From an uncultured Bacteroidales bacterium (GTDB lineage: Bacteria; Bacteroidota; Bacteroidia; Bacteroidales; Paludibacteraceae): a stretch of 64,000 bases of DNA. The position numbers and the translations under genes were made by a program. Below, piece by piece: positions 54,010 through 62,374 of the stretch. The notes below the pieces were generated by a model, which made no database searches, had not been told where the DNA came from, and was given only the letters and a program-made list of their open reading frames with translations. Position 1 is the stretch's first letter; each line of letters begins with the position of its first letter. The stretch covers positions 1 to 64,000 of the forward strand of contig CACXCA010000022.1 of assembly GCA_902766045.1 (NCBI GenBank), in the 5' to 3' direction.

Positions 54010-54915
54010 ATGAAACATACAATTATCTTCGGAAGTATATTAACTTCTTTATGTTTTCTTTCGAGTTGTAACGAAAACTCATCTCTCGTTTATGATGGAT
54101 GCAAACTCTCATCTAAACCAGAATTGCCAGTAGCGGAAGCAACTGAACAAGGATTCTTTATTGATGCAATAAATAACCAATTACCATCCTGCAAAATTTT
54201 AGACATATCCCACAGCGATACAGTCTCTATTGAGGGATGGACAATCGACACGGAAGGAAACACAGAATTAAACAAAATAATTGTTCAAATCGGTTCTAAA
54301 TATGTTGAAGGCAACTACGGCATAGAACGTTCTGATGTTCAAACCGCATTAGGTTCACAATCCAATAAAGTTGGTTTTTCTTTCCGTTTTTCTAAATCAT
54401 TGCTTCAAGAGGAAAATGGGTATGTAGTCGATCATTTTGACTTTATAAGAATTACCAACGGAGGAAAGCAACTAACACCGATCACTTACAAACTTCTTAA
54501 AGAACCTACAATACCAGAACTGCCATTTCAAGAGAAAAACTATGCAGTAGCTGCTGGTGGATTTTTCCTAGATAGCTATTTTAATCCAGCACTCAATTCA
54601 ATCGTTCTTACCGATGTCATCAACAACCCTATTATCACAATCTCAGGATGGGCCTTTGATTCTGATAAACTAGACCGATTGAGTAACATCTATCTCAAAT
54701 TTGGAGATCATACCATCGAAGGTACAATAACAGAACGTCCTGACGTTCAAAATGCATTCAATGTAAAAGATTCCATGATCGGATTCTTATTTGAAGTACC
54801 TTCCTATCTGATGAAAACACCAACTGGTGAAATGATTAAGCAGATCGAAATCATCGGTATCAACTATACCAATGAATACAAATTCACACCTGCAACCTAC
54901 AACGTTATATATTAA
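54010..54915 (+). CDS. Lipoprotein with duplicated GWxxD-type domain
   Basis: A 301-residue predicted lipoprotein (LSSC, C20), 16 bp after sprA. It is an internal duplication: residues about 48-164 and 184-300 align as GFFIDAINN/GFFLDSYFN, IEGWTID/ISGWAFD, LNKIIVQIGSKYVEG/LSNIYLKFGDHTIEG, ERSDVQTAL/ERPDVQNAF and VGFSFRF/IGFLFEV. The GWxxD...RxDV...GF signature resembles small beta domains found beside some glycosyltransferases, where the role is unknown. Position suggests cotranscription with sprA and possibly a surface or secretion accessory. Family not recognised with certainty. Confidence 0.7.
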   Translation: MKHTIIFGSILTSLCFLSSCNENSSLVYDGCKLSSKPELPVAEATEQGFFIDAINNQLPSCKILDISHSDTVSIEGWTIDTEGNTELNKIIVQIGSKYVEGNYGIERSDVQTALGSQSNKVGFSFRFSKSLLQEENGYVVDHFDFIRITNGGKQLTPITYKLLKEPTIPELPFQEKNYAVAAGGFFLDSYFNPALNSIVLTDVINNPIITISGWAFDSDKLDRLSNIYLKFGDHTIEGTITERPDVQNAFNVKDSMIGFLFEVPSYLMKTPTGEMIKQIEIIGINYTNEYKFTPATYNVIY

Positions 54916-54962
54916 ACATATTATCCCTACAACTGAATTCATTAGGGACATTTAATAAAAAA

Positions 54963-55006
54963 CGAAAATCCTCGAAGCAACATGTTTCGGGGATTTTCGC
55001 TTTTTT
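54963..55006 (+). terminator. Terminator of ruvA-sprA-lipoprotein
   Basis: CGAAAATCCTCGAA pairs with TTCGGGGATTTTCG (one G-T pair) around an 9-nt loop, followed by CTTTTTT. A weaker TCCCTA/TAGGGA hairpin lies at about 54923-54948. Confidence 0.9.
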
Positions 55007-55111
55007 ACCTTTTCTGCGATATCAAGCATGTTGCATATTTAACAAACAAAAGAGAGACTACATTCAGTAATCTCTCTTTCTGTATATGTTTCACAAAAAA
55101 CAATAGAAGAA

Positions 55112-55444
55112 TCAGAATTTACCTTTTTCCTTTATTGGATTTCTGTAATAAATCTTTCCTTCAATATATTCTTGTGTTGCAATCAATGTTGGCTTTGGCA
55201 ACTTCTCATAAAAACGAGAAATTTCTATTTGTTCACGATTTTCAAACACCTCTTCCAAATTATCGTTATATGAAGCGAACTCCTGAAGTTTCTTCTCCAA
55301 TTCAGTCTTCATCTCAACAGTAATTTGATTTGAACGCTTTGCAATGATATTTACTGTTTCATAAATATTGTCAGTATCTGCACACAAAGAATTAATATCC
55401 CTTGTAATAGTACTTGACGGAGCATTTACTTTTTTGTAATCCAT
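55112..55444 (-). CDS. rpoZ: Omega-like RNA polymerase subunit (Bacteroidota type)
   Basis: A 110-residue protein: MDYKKVNAPSSTITRDINSL, then YETVNIIAKRSNQI, which corresponds to the omega core, and the long tail TLIATQEYIEGKIYYRNP. It matches the divergent omega-family protein of Bacteroidota encoded next to bamD. It stabilises the beta-prime subunit. It follows bamD by 24 bp on the same strand. I rely on the RSNQI core and context, since it is longer than enterobacterial omega. Confidence 0.8.
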   Translation of the reverse strand: MDYKKVNAPSSTITRDINSLCADTDNIYETVNIIAKRSNQITVEMKTELEKKLQEFASYNDNLEEVFENREQIEISRFYEKLPKPTLIATQEYIEGKIYYRNPIKEKGKF

Positions 55445-55468
55445 AATTAAATATATTTTATTACATTA

Positions 55469-56305
55469 TTATCCTTCAATACTTTGTAAATATTTCTTCG
55501 CACGGCTATAGAACTTTTCTGCATCTTTACGATGTTCACTCTCCGGGAACTCTTTTACAAAGTTATAATATTCATCCACCGTATCGCGGAAACGATCTTC
55601 CATTTTCGATTCCACACTTTTTACGGCTTGCATATATTTTGATTCTAATATTAAGAAACTTAATTCTTCTTTATATTGCGTATCTGGGTATTTCTTCAAA
55701 GCATTTCCGGCTGTCACTATAGCCGACAAATAATTATTACCCATATAATCACCTAAATCATAATATAACTTAGCGTTCAAATACTCCTTTTCTGCCAATT
55801 TCTCACGCATCTCTTTCAATAAATCCAAGACTCTCGGCAACTTCTCACTATGAGGATATGTCTGAGAGAATTCCAACAGTTCATCTATCGCCTTTTGCGT
55901 ATTCTCCTGATCAAGCTTCACATTAGGTGAATCTAAATAATAACAATATCCTATATGAAACTTAGCATCTTCTATATATTTCCCAGAAGGATACCCCTTA
56001 CAATATGCTGAGAAATAACTTTTAGCAGTAAGATATTCTTTGTTATTAAAATGCGCCATCGCCTTTGTGTACAATCCTGTCTCTCCCTTTTCTGTTCCTC
56101 TGTATGACGGGATTACCGACTCCAACAATGTTGCAGCCTTATAATATTCTCCTTTGTCATAATATTCGAAGGCCTTTTCATACTTCAAATCTATATCGTC
56201 ACTCTTTGTCAACTTCGTATATTCTGTACACGAAGGAAAAGCTAACGACGCTGCCATCGCTAGGAGAAAACTCAATTTATATGTACACTTTTCTTTCATA
56301 TCCAT
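55469..56305 (-). CDS. bamD: Outer membrane assembly lipoprotein BamD
   Basis: A 278-residue lipoprotein (AFPSC, C26) with TPR-like helix pairs: YEKAFEYYDKGEYYKAATLLE, shown as YEKAFEYYDKGEYYKAA, then AMAHFNNKEYLTAKSYFSAY and the conserved YPSGKYIEDAKFHIGYCYY, in parts YPSGKYIEDA and IGYCYY. BamD is an essential part of the BAM complex that folds outer-membrane beta-barrels, which here include SprA and the TonB receptors. Two in-frame ATGs at 56305 and 56299 could serve; the promoter box at 56314-56321 would leave almost no leader for the first. rpoZ-like follows. Confidence 0.9.
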   Translation of the reverse strand: MDMKEKCTYKLSFLLAMAASLAFPSCTEYTKLTKSDDIDLKYEKAFEYYDKGEYYKAATLLESVIPSYRGTEKGETGLYTKAMAHFNNKEYLTAKSYFSAYCKGYPSGKYIEDAKFHIGYCYYLDSPNVKLDQENTQKAIDELLEFSQTYPHSEKLPRVLDLLKEMREKLAEKEYLNAKLYYDLGDYMGNNYLSAIVTAGNALKKYPDTQYKEELSFLILESKYMQAVKSVESKMEDRFRDTVDEYYNFVKEFPESEHRKDAEKFYSRAKKYLQSIEG

Positions 56306-56313
56306 AGATTTTG

Positions 56314-56321
56314 CAAAATTA
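56314..56321 (-). promoter_or_regulatory. -7 promoter element of bamD
   Basis: TAATTTTG on the minus strand matches TAnnTTTG but lies only 8 bp from the first ATG, implying a very short or absent leader, or use of the second ATG. Confidence 0.45.
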
Positions 56322-56417
56322 GCAAAATCATTACTAAATCACAAAAGATTCTGCAAGAAAGTTTTTAATTCATGTTGAATCATGACAAGCATTAGCAGGA
56401 TGTGAAACATGACATGA

Positions 56418-56448
56418 CAAAAAAAAGGCAAGTCTTCCAACTTGCCTT
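56418..56448 (-). terminator. Terminator of DUF5606 gene
   Basis: On the minus strand AAGGCAAG pairs with CTTGCCTT around TTGGAAGA, followed by a run of T. Confidence 0.85.
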
Positions 56449-56471
56449 CCTTAATATATATGCGAATTATA

Positions 56472-56894
56472 TTATTTTTCAGTTCCTTCTTCTTTTGGAA
56501 GATCTTCCTCAAAATTATCTTTACCTGCTTCAACCAATATATTATACCATGTTATCAACTTCTTAATATCTGAAGCATAAACTCTCCCCTTATCATAATC
56601 TGGAAGAACAGAAGCCAAATAATCTGTCAACTCTTTTGATTCAGCTTTCTTTGGATTCATAGAAACAGGTTTCCCCTCCTCCTTTTTCTTCATCGCCATT
56701 AGCACTTCTGCCAAAGGCACTTCACCACTTTCCGTGTACATAGCAATATCACCTAATGAAAGTATTTTCTCATGCGTATATGCAGGTACTTTCTTATGAT
56801 CAACCAACGATTCTACTATCAACATATTCTTGCCTTGAGAAACAAGTTCAAATAATCCGGGTTTACCAGATATTGACAAAATCTTTTTTAACAT
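56472..56894 (-). CDS. DUF5606 family protein
   Basis: A 140-residue cytoplasmic protein: MLKKILSISGKPGLFELVSQ opens it, with the KPGLFELV and ESLVDHKKVPAYTHEKI segments of DUF5606, then a Lys/Glu-rich linker and YASDIKKLITWYNILVEAG. Known only from Bacteroidota; an N-terminal RNA- or nucleotide-binding-like beta fold has been suggested, function unproven. Its terminator separates it from bamD. Confidence 0.85.
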   Translation of the reverse strand: MLKKILSISGKPGLFELVSQGKNMLIVESLVDHKKVPAYTHEKILSLGDIAMYTESGEVPLAEVLMAMKKKEEGKPVSMNPKKAESKELTDYLASVLPDYDKGRVYASDIKKLITWYNILVEAGKDNFEEDLPKEEGTEK

Positions 56895-57153
56895 ATCCGT
56901 TTATACTTTTTTTTACTTTTTTTGAAAAATTATTCAGTTTGCAAAAGAAACAAAAACATTTCTTATGACCAATTCAAAAAGTCTAAAAAAAAATTGCAAA
57001 AATAATTTTTTAGCTTATATTGCACCCTCATCGCTACAAGATTTACTCATAACTAAATTTCATCCTATCATAGAAAACAAATGTGCACATCCTTTTTTTT
57101 TATAAAATTGAAAAAAATTACGTCAGAACAATGATAATTTAAAATAATAATTG

Positions 57154-57161
57154 TATTTTTG
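57154..57161 (+). promoter_or_regulatory. -7 promoter element of lipoprotein gene
   Basis: TATTTTTG matches TAnnTTTG, 54 bp before the ATG at 57216. No -33 match. Confidence 0.55.
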
Positions 57162-57180
57162 CCAACGGTGTATTTATATC

Positions 57181-57214
57181 AAAGGAAACATATAGACAAA
57201 GGAAACATATAGAT
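57181..57214 (+). repeat. 17-bp tandem duplication carrying the ribosome site
   Basis: Two copies (57181-57197, 57198-57214) of AAAGGAAACATATAGAC/T differ only in the last base. Each contains an AAAGGAAA ribosome-binding-like sequence, the second placed just before the ATG at 57216. Confidence 0.85.
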
Positions 57215-57215
57215 T

Positions 57216-57704
57216 ATGAACAAAAAAATATACATAGGAGTCATATTATCACTTATATCACTGATTTGGGTGTTCTTTTCTTGTAAGAAAGATGAGCCAG
57301 AGAATACCGAGACCAAGATAGATTGGGAATGTTTAGGCTGTAGCGAATGTAAAACCAAAGCAGAATATAATAAGGAGGTAGAATACAACGATGACAATGA
57401 GGAACTAATCATGTCATACGATTTCGATATGAATAAAGGAGAAGGATTCATCATTCGTAAAAACTTGAACCTAATGGATTGTGATGCAGACCCTTATTCA
57501 GAAGTTTATGTTTATGGTGATACCATCTCGATATACTTCCAATATGATTTAAATGGAGGTAAATGCATGTGTTTCTTTGATATCACAACAAAAATAAAAG
57601 GACTCAAACCTCAAATATATCACATTGATGTTCATGACCAACAGATGGAATATGACTTCGTCATAGATCTTGCTAAAAGTCCAAGAGGTAAATTCTATTG
57701 GTAA
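57216..57704 (+). CDS. Cys-containing lipoprotein of unknown function
   Basis: A 162-residue predicted lipoprotein (FFSC, C23, with KKDEPEN after it). A CLGCSEC cluster at about residues 40-46 may bind metal or form disulfides. The rest is beta-rich (EVYVYGDTISIYFQYDLNGG) with two more Cys in KCMCF. It ends in GKFYW. Not recognised. It precedes the second TonB receptor by 400 bp, on the same strand, but that receptor has its own promoter. Confidence 0.6.
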   Translation: MNKKIYIGVILSLISLIWVFFSCKKDEPENTETKIDWECLGCSECKTKAEYNKEVEYNDDNEELIMSYDFDMNKGEGFIIRKNLNLMDCDADPYSEVYVYGDTISIYFQYDLNGGKCMCFFDITTKIKGLKPQIYHIDVHDQQMEYDFVIDLAKSPRGKFYW

Positions 57705-58107
57705 TATTCCTCTTTATCGTCAACTCTATCATCATGTGAATTATATGTCTTAGTTTTCTAAGACGAATGCACTTAATTGATACACCAAAATCAAGAAGAA
57801 CAGCTCAATCAAAAGGAGCATGAGCAATTAACTATTGCCTCATAGCTATAAATATGACCTTACACCTAAGGTCCCTGATCTTTTTATACAAGAGGTCCCG
57901 CCAAACATATGCGAAATAATACAGAAAAGCAAAAAGATAAAGAAGAGGATCCTTATAGTTATAGAACAAACATCCCCATGCCAAAGACATACTCAGATGT
58001 GTTTGATAGTTGAATCTTTCCTAAATTTATTCCTTCTTTATTTTGATTTTTTCATGTCTTCAATTATTTTTGTAACTTATTGAAACAACAAACAGATATA
58101 GACAATA
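57705..58107. other. Spacer before second TonB receptor
   Basis: This 403-bp stretch holds the receptor promoter (58041-58072) and one hairpin: GACCTTA at 57856 pairs perfectly with TAAGGTC at 57867 around CACC, with TTTTT 7 bp later, perhaps a weak terminator for the lipoprotein. An 82-codon open frame at 57835 has no credible start context or domain. Confidence 0.55.
58041..58072 (+). promoter_or_regulatory. Complete promoter of second TonB receptor
   Basis: TTTTG (58041-58045), 19 bp, then TATTTTTG (58065-58072): both elements at ideal spacing, 35 bp before the ATG. Confidence 0.75.
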
Positions 58108-60531
58108 ATGAAAAAAAATATTTTCTACAAATATATTCTGATAACACTTTCATTTCTACTTTCTTTCTCCCTCCAAGCGCAGAACGATGAAGAACAGGCC
58201 ACCAAGGACACGTTACGAAGCTGGACAGAATACAGAAATGGACAAGTTTATAATTACAGGGAAGTTACGATGTCCGACCTTGCCAAATGGCTATCTAGTG
58301 GAGACACTATTGCAGACGACCCCGTAATGCACTTCCTTAGCACATTCGTTGTTGTTGCCAACCTTCGTGATAGTAAATCTCTACAAGAGCAGGCAACCTC
58401 CTTCACCTCATTCAACAGCACACAATTGGAATATCGGGAAATGAAATCCATTAAAGATATCAGTGGTCACTCTCCTAACTTTTACATGCCAGATTTTGGA
58501 TCGAGTATGACCTCAGCTATCTTCGTCAGAGGATTTGGTTCAATGTCAGGAACCCCCGTCGTAGGTATGAATATAGATAACGTGCCTACGCTGAACAAAA
58601 ACGCCTTCGACGCTGATCTGTTTGATGTAGAACGTATCGAAATGCTTCGCGGACCACAAGGAACCACAACAGGACGAAACTCCATGATGGGTGTCCTTAA
58701 TGTTTATACCTTATCGCCTTTCAACTACCAAGGTACGCGTGTATCAGCTGACTATTCAACAGCTAATACAATAAAAATCAAGGCTTCTACCTACCAAAAA
58801 CCAAGAGAAAACTTCGGATACTCTTTGGCCACCAACTTTAAACACACAAATGGATTCTTCACCAACACATTTAACGATGAAAAATGTGACCCCCACAATA
58901 GTTTCAGTGCTCGTGGACGTATCATTTGGTCTCCTAAAGATCGATTCACAGTGGACAATGTTATTTCCGGGGGATTTCTTAAAGAGGGCGGATATCCTTA
59001 TGCATTTACCGACAGAAACGACAAAACACAACCCATCTCATACGACGGAGATAATAGTTACAAACGTTTCACCATATCTGATGGATTAGTCATTCAGTAT
59101 CGATACGATAAATTTATCTTTAACAGCATAACTGGTTATCAATACCTATCCGATAAAATAAGTATTGACCCCGACTATACAAAACGCTCTCTCATCACCC
59201 GAGATGAGGAACAACAGGAACATGCTGTATCCCATGAGTTCAACTTCCGATCCGTTGTCAACGAGGAACGGAAATGGAACTGGAAAAACGGACTTTGGAT
59301 TTTCTTCAAACACAATCATTCAGACTCTCCCATCACATATCACAAAGATGGATTGGAAGAACTATTCGCTTCTAATGTCAATGCAGGGATTCAATCTAAA
59401 TACCCGAACTCAATGCTAAAAATCAATGGCGACGAACTGACCGTCTCTAACGATTTTGAGATTCCAACCTTTGGAATCGCGGTCTATCATCAATCAGAAT
59501 GGAAATTTGGCCAATGGGAAGCAACCGTAGGTCTCCGTTTGGATTACGAACACTCCCGTCTAGATTATTTAAGTCAAAACGACGTAGAGTATATTATTTC
59601 AGATGCCATGAAGAAAAGCCAATCCATCAATACACACTTCTATGGATCTGAAGCCATCTCCGACTTCCAAACGCTACCTAAATTCTCCATTCAATACAAT
59701 TTCAACCCTTACTGCAACCTATATGCTTATGCAGCAAGAGGTCACAAAGCAGGAGGATTCAATACGCTTCTTTTCTCTGACATTATCCAAAACAAACTCA
59801 TGACCAATATGCTCAATGAGGTAGGTATCGATGTTGCTGAGACTGGACTTCCTATTTATGAATACACAGACAACATTGCATATGATGCAGAAAAGAGCTG
59901 GAGCTTTGAATTAGGAGGTCACTTCCCAACTAAAAGCAAAGAATTAAATATGGATTTCTCCCTCTTCTATATCACATGTAAAGATCAACAAATTCTAACC
60001 TTCCCATCAGGAAAGAATACAGGCTGTTTGATTACCAATGCGAATAAAAGTCGAAGCCTCGGTGGAGAGCTCTCATTAAACTACCAACACACGAACAAGA
60101 AATCACACAACGTATTCAACTTTGAAGGAACCTACGGATACACAAATGCCCGATTCCTTTCATTTGAACATGATGGCGTAGATTACAAAGGGAAAACCAT
60201 TCCTTTAGCGCCAGCAAACACAATGGGATTGGATTTCCAATACAAGTTCCGTTGCTATCAAAAATGGGTGGACAACATCATCCTAGGTGCCGATTGGAAA
60301 GGATACGGAAAAGTATATTGGAACGAAGACAATCTATATAGCCAACAGTTCTACTCCCTCTTTAACGCTTCCGTTACATGGGAATGGAAAAAACTAAATG
60401 TGAAAGCATGGGCCAAGAACCTAGCAGACAACGAATATAATTCATATTCATTCACAAATCTTGGTAATCACTATTGTCAAAAAGGAAAACCAAGACAACT
60501 CGGCATCACCATCAGCTATAAGTTTGAATAA
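58108..60531 (+). CDS. TonB-dependent receptor (second paralogue)
   Basis: An 807-residue outer-membrane receptor, signal peptide ending FSLQAQ. A unique N-terminal stretch (about 25-100, TEYRNGQVYNYREVTMSDLAK) is followed by a plug with SAIFVRGFGSMSGTPVVGMN, LRGPQGTTTGRNSM and NVYTLSPF. The barrel has ARGHKAGGFNTLLF and ends in GITISYKFE. Long blocks are the same as in the receptor at 31232 (for example STANT.KIKASTYQ and CQKGKPRQ). It lacks a SusD partner and CarboxypepD-like domain. Ligand unknown. Single gene with its own promoter and a terminator. Confidence 0.92.
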   Translation: MKKNIFYKYILITLSFLLSFSLQAQNDEEQATKDTLRSWTEYRNGQVYNYREVTMSDLAKWLSSGDTIADDPVMHFLSTFVVVANLRDSKSLQEQATSFTSFNSTQLEYREMKSIKDISGHSPNFYMPDFGSSMTSAIFVRGFGSMSGTPVVGMNIDNVPTLNKNAFDADLFDVERIEMLRGPQGTTTGRNSMMGVLNVYTLSPFNYQGTRVSADYSTANTIKIKASTYQKPRENFGYSLATNFKHTNGFFTNTFNDEKCDPHNSFSARGRIIWSPKDRFTVDNVISGGFLKEGGYPYAFTDRNDKTQPISYDGDNSYKRFTISDGLVIQYRYDKFIFNSITGYQYLSDKISIDPDYTKRSLITRDEEQQEHAVSHEFNFRSVVNEERKWNWKNGLWIFFKHNHSDSPITYHKDGLEELFASNVNAGIQSKYPNSMLKINGDELTVSNDFEIPTFGIAVYHQSEWKFGQWEATVGLRLDYEHSRLDYLSQNDVEYIISDAMKKSQSINTHFYGSEAISDFQTLPKFSIQYNFNPYCNLYAYAARGHKAGGFNTLLFSDIIQNKLMTNMLNEVGIDVAETGLPIYEYTDNIAYDAEKSWSFELGGHFPTKSKELNMDFSLFYITCKDQQILTFPSGKNTGCLITNANKSRSLGGELSLNYQHTNKKSHNVFNFEGTYGYTNARFLSFEHDGVDYKGKTIPLAPANTMGLDFQYKFRCYQKWVDNIILGADWKGYGKVYWNEDNLYSQQFYSLFNASVTWEWKKLNVKAWAKNLADNEYNSYSFTNLGNHYCQKGKPRQLGITISYKFE

Positions 60532-60588
60532 CAAGGTTATAACCAAAAACTAAAATTCACTTTCTCCTTGTCTTTTATTGTTTTTGTT

Positions 60589-60637
60589 TTATAAGGTGAT
60601 TTTTCTATCCTCACCTTATAATCTTGTTGTTTTTTTG
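60589..60637 (+). terminator. Terminator of second TonB receptor
   Basis: TTATAAGGTGA pairs perfectly with TCACCTTATAA around an 11-nt loop, followed by a T-rich tail. Confidence 0.85.
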
Positions 60638-60645
60638 TACTTTTG
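60638..60645 (+). promoter_or_regulatory. -7 promoter element of sufS-sufE
   Basis: TACTTTTG matches TAnnTTTG, 39 bp before the sufS ATG, right after the terminator T-tract. Confidence 0.6.
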
Positions 60646-60684
60646 CACTTCAAAATAGTAACCTATCAAAAGACAATCATAAAT

Positions 60685-61908
60685 ATGGCTATAGATATCC
60701 AAAAAATAAGATCAGACTTCCCTATACTGGAGAGAAAAATATACAATAAACCTCTGGTTTATTTTGATAACGCTGCCACCACTCAAAAGCCTCAATGCGT
60801 AGTAAACACAATAGTGAATAACTATTATAATTGCAACGCAAACATCCATCGTGGCGTACATTTCCTTAGTCAACAAAGTACAGAGGCTCATGAGAATGCT
60901 CGTAAAACCGTACAAAACTTTATAGGAGCTAAAAACTCTAATGAGATTATATTCACAAGAGGCACAACAGAAGCTATTAACCTTGTAGCTCACTCCTTTG
61001 GTATTAGTCAATGCAACGATGGTGACGAAATCATTGTCACTCAAATGGAACATCACTCCAACATTGTTCCTTGGCAACTTCTACAACAGATCAAAGATAT
61101 AAAACTACGAGTCATCCCATTTGATGAAAAAGGTGTTTTACAAATAGACCAGTTGGAGAAACTCATCAATAAAAAGACAAAACTGATAGCTGTCACTCAC
61201 GTGTCTAATGCATTAGGAACAGTCAACCCTATTGAAAAAATAATCAAGATTGCACACAGCCAAGACATACCTGTATTGGTAGATGGTGCGCAATCGGCAC
61301 CACACACCCCTATCAACGTACAAGACTTAGACGTTGACTTTTATGCTTTCTCTGGTCATAAAGTATATGGTCCTACCGGCATTGGTGTATTATATGGGAA
61401 AGAAAAATGGTTGGAAAAGATTCCACCTTATCAAGGAGGTGGTGAGATGATACAAAACGTATCTTTTGAGAAGACAACTTTCAACGAACTTCCTTTCAAA
61501 TTCGAAGCAGGAACTCCAGATTATATAGGTTCTACTGCCTTAGCTGCCGCCCTTAATTATGTATCAGAGATCGGTATGCAAAATATCGCAGATTACGAAC
61601 ATGAACTACTTCGATATGCCACTGATAAATTAACTCAAATAGATGGGTTACGTATCATAGGTGAATCACCTCAAAAAAGCGGTCTGATCTCCTTCTTGGT
61701 TGGACAAATCCACCCATACGACATGGGAACGATTCTTGATAAGCTAGGCATCGCTGTTCGAACAGGTCATCATTGTGCAGAACCCGTTATGAAGGCATTC
61801 AACATTGATGGTACCATTCGTGCTTCGTTCGCTATTTATAATACAAAAGAAGAGATAGATATTTTAGCCTCTGGTATAGAGAGAGCTGCAAAAATGTTCA
61901 GAAAATAA
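60685..61908 (+). CDS. sufS: Cysteine desulfurase SufS
   Basis: A 407-residue group II cysteine desulfurase. PLP lysine lies in AFSGHKVYGPTGIGVLYG, sulfur-carrying C364 in VRTGHHCAEP, and YFDNAATTQKPQ opens the fold. It takes sulfur from cysteine and passes it to SufE for Fe-S cluster assembly. The start MAIDIQKIRSDFPIL matches the family; the frame extends 14 codons further into the promoter. It precedes sufE by 15 bp; sufBCD are not in the window. Confidence 0.95.
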   Translation: MAIDIQKIRSDFPILERKIYNKPLVYFDNAATTQKPQCVVNTIVNNYYNCNANIHRGVHFLSQQSTEAHENARKTVQNFIGAKNSNEIIFTRGTTEAINLVAHSFGISQCNDGDEIIVTQMEHHSNIVPWQLLQQIKDIKLRVIPFDEKGVLQIDQLEKLINKKTKLIAVTHVSNALGTVNPIEKIIKIAHSQDIPVLVDGAQSAPHTPINVQDLDVDFYAFSGHKVYGPTGIGVLYGKEKWLEKIPPYQGGGEMIQNVSFEKTTFNELPFKFEAGTPDYIGSTALAAALNYVSEIGMQNIADYEHELLRYATDKLTQIDGLRIIGESPQKSGLISFLVGQIHPYDMGTILDKLGIAVRTGHHCAEPVMKAFNIDGTIRASFAIYNTKEEIDILASGIERAAKMFRK

Positions 61909-61923
61909 TAACACATAAACGAT

Positions 61924-62349
61924 ATGACAATTGACGAAAAACAGGAAGAGATCATTTCCGAATTTGAATTCTTAGAAGATTGGTTGGATAAATACCAACA
62001 GATCATAGACAAAGGCATCTCCAATAAAGGTGTTGAAGAGAAATACAAAACGGACGAACACCTCATCGAAGGTTGTCAAAGCAAGGTGTGGGTTTATGCC
62101 GAATACAAAGACGGGAAAGTCTATTATCAAGGAGAAAGCAATACAGATATTGCTGGAGGAATCGTTAGTATGTTAGTTGAGATTCTATCCGGACATACAC
62201 CTGATGAGATCTTAGATGCAGAATTGTATTTCATCGATCGAATTGGTTTGAAAGAACACTTGTCACCTACGCGTTCTAATGGTATGTTATCCATGGTCAA
62301 ACAAATGCGTATGTATGCAGTAGCTTTCAAAACAAAATACGAGGAATAA
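61924..62349 (+). CDS. sufE: Sulfur acceptor protein SufE
   Basis: A 141-residue partner of SufS. Acceptor C51 lies in LIEGCQSKVWVY; EFEFLEDWLDKYQQIID and LKEHLSPTRSNGMLSM are canonical. It receives persulfide from SufS and hands it to the SufB scaffold. The pair is cotranscribed; azlC follows after 25 bp and may be read through. Confidence 0.95.
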   Translation: MTIDEKQEEIISEFEFLEDWLDKYQQIIDKGISNKGVEEKYKTDEHLIEGCQSKVWVYAEYKDGKVYYQGESNTDIAGGIVSMLVEILSGHTPDEILDAELYFIDRIGLKEHLSPTRSNGMLSMVKQMRMYAVAFKTKYEE

Positions 62350-62374
62350 TCCATCTGTCCTTCCCTCTTAGTAT

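Larger units (their letters stand above)
56895..57215. other. AT-rich spacer between divergent genes
   Basis: A 321-bp divergent spacer, very AT-rich with several A/T homopolymers. It holds the promoter box at 57154 and the 17-bp tandem duplication at 57181. I see no RNA gene or further hairpin in it. Confidence 0.6.

Noticed and set aside
57835-58083. 82-codon plus-strand open frame
   Set aside because: Starts with a non-ATG codon in poor context, no domain, and covers the promoter of the receptor gene.
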